Shown piece after piece: positions 32,623-35,109 of a stretch of DNA of 35,109 nt. The notes beneath the pieces were generated by a model. It saw nothing but the letters and a program-made list of their open reading frames with translations, was not told the DNA's origin and ran no database searches. Source of the stretch: Leptolinea sp. (GTDB taxonomy: Bacteria; Chloroflexota; Anaerolineae; Anaerolineales; Anaerolineaceae). The translations under genes and the position numbers were made by a program. The stretch lies in the NCBI GenBank assembly GCA_012798535.1, contig JAAZMZ010000039.1, forward strand, positions 1 to 35,109, in the 5' to 3' direction. Positions within the stretch are counted from its first letter, which is position 1, and each line of letters opens with the position of its first letter.

Positions 32623-33630
32623 ATGATAGAACTCACGACACATTATCTGGGCCTGGAACTAAAAAATCCGCTGGTTGCTTCTTCCTCTCCTCTATCGAAG
32701 AAAGTGGATACGGTAAAGAAGATGGAAGATGCCGGTATCGGCGCAGTTGTCATGTACTCCCTTTTCGAGGAACAGATCAACCATGAAAGCCTGGCGCTGC
32801 ACCATTATCTGGAACGCGGCACGTATTCCACGCCAGAAGCCATGACGTATTTCCCCGATCTCGATCATTACAATATTGGTCCGGAAGACTATCTCGAATT
32901 GATCCAGAATATCAAAAGAGACGTCTCCATTCCGATCATTGGGAGCCTGAATGGTGTCTCGAAGGGCGGCTGGGTGGAATATGCCCGAAAGATCGAACAG
33001 GCCGGCGCTGACGCGCTGGAATTGAATATTTATTACATCCCAACTGATGCAGATTTACCCGCAAAAGACCTTGAAAAGAGTATGGTCGACCTGTTAAAAG
33101 AGATCAAGAAACAACTGCGCATCCCTCTGGCAGTCAAACTCAGTCCTTTCTTTACTGCCTTGCCCAATGTGGCCGGCCATCTCGTACAGGCCGGCGCCAG
33201 CGGGCTGGTACTGTTCAACCGGTTCTATCAGCCCGATTTCGATATTGACACTCTGGATGTTGTTCCCACCCTGCACCTGAGCACGAGCAGCGACCTGTTG
33301 TTGCCGCTGCGTTGGACAGCGCTGTTGTACGGCAGAATCAAAGCTGATCTGGCCATTACCAGCGGTGTGCACACCGTGGAAGATGTGATTAAAGGCGTCA
33401 TGGCAGGGGCAAATGTCACTATGTTGGCCAGTGAATTGTTGAACGGAGGAACCCGCCGGATCACGGAATTGAACAGTCAGCTATTGGACTGGATGGAAAA
33501 ATGCCAGTATAAGTCGATCAAGCAGATGCGTGGAAGTATGAGTCAGAAGAACGTGTCTGATCCGGCAGCCTTTGAGCGCGCCAACTATATGCGGGCACTC
33601 ACCACATTCGATAACCGTCTTCTGGTATGA
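32623..33630 (+). CDS. Dihydroorotate-dehydrogenase-like protein, PFOR neighbour
   Basis: A 335-residue TIM-barrel flavoprotein that resembles class 1 dihydroorotate dehydrogenases ([16 protein letters not shown] at the start, VKLSPFF, a FMN-phosphate-type [16 protein letters not shown]). The class 1 substrate motif N-x-S-x-P-N, found as NISCPN in true enzymes, reads NIYYIPTD here (about 135-142), so the catalytic Cys/Ser and the orotate-binding Asn are missing. Pyrimidine synthesis is therefore unlikely. Proteins of this type recur next to single-chain PFOR genes, which suggests a redox role tied to ferredoxin; this is inference. AGGAGAAG lies 5 nt before the ATG. The two genes are separated by a terminator. 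Confidence 0.85.
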   Translation: MIELTTHYLGLELKNPLVASSSPLSKKVDTVKKMEDAGIGAVVMYSLFEEQINHESLALHHYLERGTYSTPEAMTYFPDLDHYNIGPEDYLELIQNIKRDVSIPIIGSLNGVSKGGWVEYARKIEQAGADALELNIYYIPTDADLPAKDLEKSMVDLLKEIKKQLRIPLAVKLSPFFTALPNVAGHLVQAGASGLVLFNRFYQPDFDIDTLDVVPTLHLSTSSDLLLPLRWTALLYGRIKADLAITSGVHTVEDVIKGVMAGANVTMLASELLNGGTRRITELNSQLLDWMEKCQYKSIKQMRGSMSQKNVSDPAAFERANYMRALTTFDNRLLV

Positions 33631-33661
33631 ACTGAAATTACATGAGTGGAAAATAACAAGA

Positions 33662-33699
33662 AGCCCCCTTCATACATATAGAAAGGGGGCTGATTTTAT
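33662..33699. terminator. Bidirectional terminator between the DHODH-like gene and infA
   Basis: AGCCCCCTT (33662-33670) pairs with AAGGGGGCT (33683-33691) around a 12-nt AT-rich loop. GATTTTATT follows on the plus strand and TTCTTGTTATTTT on the minus strand. Confidence 0.85.
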
Positions 33700-33705
33700 T
33701 ACGGG

Positions 33706-33966
33706 TTATTCTTCAGGACCGATCTCATTGGGCTTCTTGGCGCGATAAACGATCCGGCCGCGTGTAAGATCATAGGGCGACATTTCAACACGCACATGAT
33801 CTCCCAACAGGATGCGGATGTAATACTTGCGCATCCGGCCGGACAGGTAGGCCAAAACTTCATGATCGTGGTAATCTTTCTCTGTCAACCGTACGCGGAA
33901 TTGTGTGGCCGGCAAGGCCTCTACAATTACACCTTCGACCTGAATTTTATCTTCTTCTTTAGCCAT
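33706..33966 (-). CDS. infA: Translation initiation factor IF-1
   Basis: An 86-residue OB-fold protein that binds the ribosomal A site during initiation. [57 protein letters not shown] covers nearly the whole family consensus (given here in two pieces). It is longer than the usual 72 residues because of a small insertion (KDYHD) in one loop and an acidic C-terminal tail (NEIGPEE). AGGAGG lies 5 nt before the ATG. It follows rpsU by 27 bp on the same strand, so the two are co-transcribed. infA is often next to rpmJ or map, so the rpsU partner is less common. Confidence 0.95.
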   Translation of the reverse strand: MAKEEDKIQVEGVIVEALPATQFRVRLTEKDYHDHEVLAYLSGRMRKYYIRILLGDHVRVEMSPYDLTRGRIVYRAKKPNEIGPEE

Positions 33967-33993
33967 CCAATCCTCCTGGATGCAGCCACGGGG

Positions 33994-34194
33994 TTATTCA
34001 CCCACGTGGGTAAACTGGCGACGTTTGATTCGGCGTATCGCCTTTTTCTTTTCAACCCGGCGCAATTCACTCTTGGAGATGAACCAGCGTTTCCGACGAA
34101 CAGTACTTAAGACACCGCTTTTAACAACTTTCTTACGGAAACGTTTCAGCAGTTGGTCCTGAGACTCATTGGGGCGTAACACGACTGCAGTCAT
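33994..34194 (-). CDS. rpsU: Small ribosomal subunit protein bS21
   Basis: A 66-residue very basic protein. VVLRPNESQDQLLKRFRKKVVKSGVL followed by the KKKAIRRIKRR tail matches bS21, a late-assembling 30S protein near the mRNA exit and anti-Shine-Dalgarno region. AAGGAGGTGA, a nearly full complement of the 16S rRNA 3' end, lies 8 nt before the ATG. The leader contains an intrinsic terminator (34225-34262) and a -10 hexamer (34367-34372). It heads a two-gene unit with infA, downstream of the rRNA genes. Confidence 0.93.
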   Translation of the reverse strand: MTAVVLRPNESQDQLLKRFRKKVVKSGVLSTVRRKRWFISKSELRRVEKKKAIRRIKRRQFTHVGE

Positions 34195-34224
34195 TGGATT
34201 CTCACCTCCTTTTCTTTTGCGAGT

Positions 34225-34262
34225 GAAAAATAAAACCGGCTGGTCCTTTGGGCGCAGCCGGT
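34225..34262 (-). terminator. Intrinsic terminator (possible attenuator) in the rpsU leader
   Basis: ACCGGCTG (34235-34242) pairs perfectly with CAGCCGGT (34255-34262). On the minus strand it is followed by TTTATTTTT. It ends about 15 nt before the rpsU Shine-Dalgarno and lies about 100 nt downstream of a TATAAT (34367-34372). A second small hairpin, ATTGAG-AAAC-CTCAAT, sits at 34274-34289. Confidence 0.65.
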
Positions 34263-34366
34263 GATGTGTGAAAATTGAGAAACCTCAATCGACCCAGATC
34301 AATCAGTCAGAGCCCTCCGTAAATAGATTACGAAATAAATGAACCTGCCCTTTGCAAAGCGGATTT

Positions 34367-34372
34367 ATTATA
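34367..34372 (-). promoter_or_regulatory. -10 hexamer for rpsU-infA
   Basis: TATAAT on the minus strand, preceded by a T-rich stretch without a clear -35. Transcription would start near 34360 and give a leader of about 165 nt. The 312-bp stretch 34195-34506 holds this promoter, the leader hairpins and otherwise AT-rich sequence with no gene. Confidence 0.5.
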
Positions 34373-34506
34373 CCGCACTTTGTGAAAAAAATAAAATGTA
34401 GATTAAAACAATCCTACGGTCTTTTGAGTTTTTTTCAGCGATCAGAGTTTTCAATGAAGGTGTATGGCAGTGATCGTTGTTAAAAGAAAATTAATAAAAA
34501 AAAAGC

Positions 34507-34626
34507 CTCTTGGCAATGACCTACTCTCCCAGGGGGTCGCCCCCCAAGTACCATCGGCGCTGACAGCCTTAACGACCGGGTTCGAGATGTGACCGGGTGT
34601 ACCACTGTCGCTCAAATCACCAAGAG
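34507..34626 (-). rRNA. rrf: 5S ribosomal RNA
   Basis: About 120 nt. On the minus strand the ends CTCTTGG and CCAAGAG pair to form helix I. The interior contains the conserved CACATCTCGAACCCGG-type loop and GGGAGAGTAGGTCA near the 3' end. A run of nine T (complement of 34496-34504) begins within a few bases of the mature 3' end and probably terminates the rRNA operon. The exact ends are estimated from the terminal helix. Confidence 0.93.
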
Positions 34627-34699
34627 ACTTTAATTCCAAAGTCGGTTTGAATAGTATGTAGGTTTCGCAAAAGAAAGAATTCCGAATTCCCCGCGTCAC

Positions 34700-35109
<410 letters not shown>

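Noticed and set aside
34225..34366. T-box or known riboswitch in the rpsU leader
   Set aside because: No T-box GGTGG-ACCGCG motif, specifier stem or other riboswitch core that I recognise; only simple hairpins are visible.

Overview
The window looks like ordinary chromosome of an anaerobic bacterium, most probably Chloroflexota (Anaerolineae-like). This taxonomic call is an inference. It rests on the single-chain pyruvate:ferredoxin oxidoreductase followed by a dihydroorotate-dehydrogenase-like gene, several single-pass LysM/M23 proteins, Pro/Thr-rich membrane-anchored hydrolases, and the moderate GC content. Most genes are housekeeping. No prophage, insertion sequence or CRISPR array was seen.

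Layout. 1-2.1 kb: a short inverted repeat, an MFS exporter with a leader that looks like an attenuator, and a DUF523 protein. 2.2-6.7 kb: a small membrane ORF, an acyl-ACP thioesterase, RdgB, a YceD (DUF177) protein in tandem with the primary sigma factor RpoD, and a YbjN/nitroreductase pair. 6.9-9.5 kb: rho, translationally coupled to a LysM-M23 peptidase. 9.5-12.9 kb: PriA and a MEMO1-family protein. 12.9-17.7 kb: a second LysM-M23 protein, a HAD phosphatase, a predicted HExxH metalloprotease and a C39-like/TPR protein. 17.8-19.9 kb: miaB overlapping a third M23 protein. 19.86-20.65 kb: a compact patch of stem-loop repeats around a frameshifted DUF559 (Vsr-like) endonuclease gene. 20.65-26.6 kb: EttA, an SDR, a thioredoxin-reductase-like flavoprotein, a cysteine synthase and a threonine aldolase. 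26.9-28.8 kb: a DNPH1-like hydrolase, a LysM lipoprotein and a Nudix hydrolase. 28.9-33.6 kb: PFOR (nifJ) and its DHODH-like partner. 33.7-35.1 kb: infA and rpsU, then 5S rRNA and the 3' part of 23S rRNA, all on the minus strand.

Themes. (1) Information processing: rpoD, rho, priA, miaB, ettA, infA, rpsU and rRNA. (2) Cell-envelope remodelling: three M23 proteins, a C39-like protein, a zincin and a LysM lipoprotein. (3) Anaerobic redox metabolism: PFOR, a DHODH-like protein and a TrxR-like protein that lacks the usual NADPH motifs.

The observations most worth following are: the DUF559 gene with its stem-loop repeat array; four start codons preceded at exactly 6 nt by a TANAAT -10 hexamer and no convincing Shine-Dalgarno (probable leaderless mRNAs: priA, the C39 gene, miaB and DUF559); intrinsic terminators inside the leaders of the MFS gene and of rpsU; and the TrxR-like and DHODH-like proteins that have lost family-defining motifs. 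All function calls come from reading the sequence; no database search was run.
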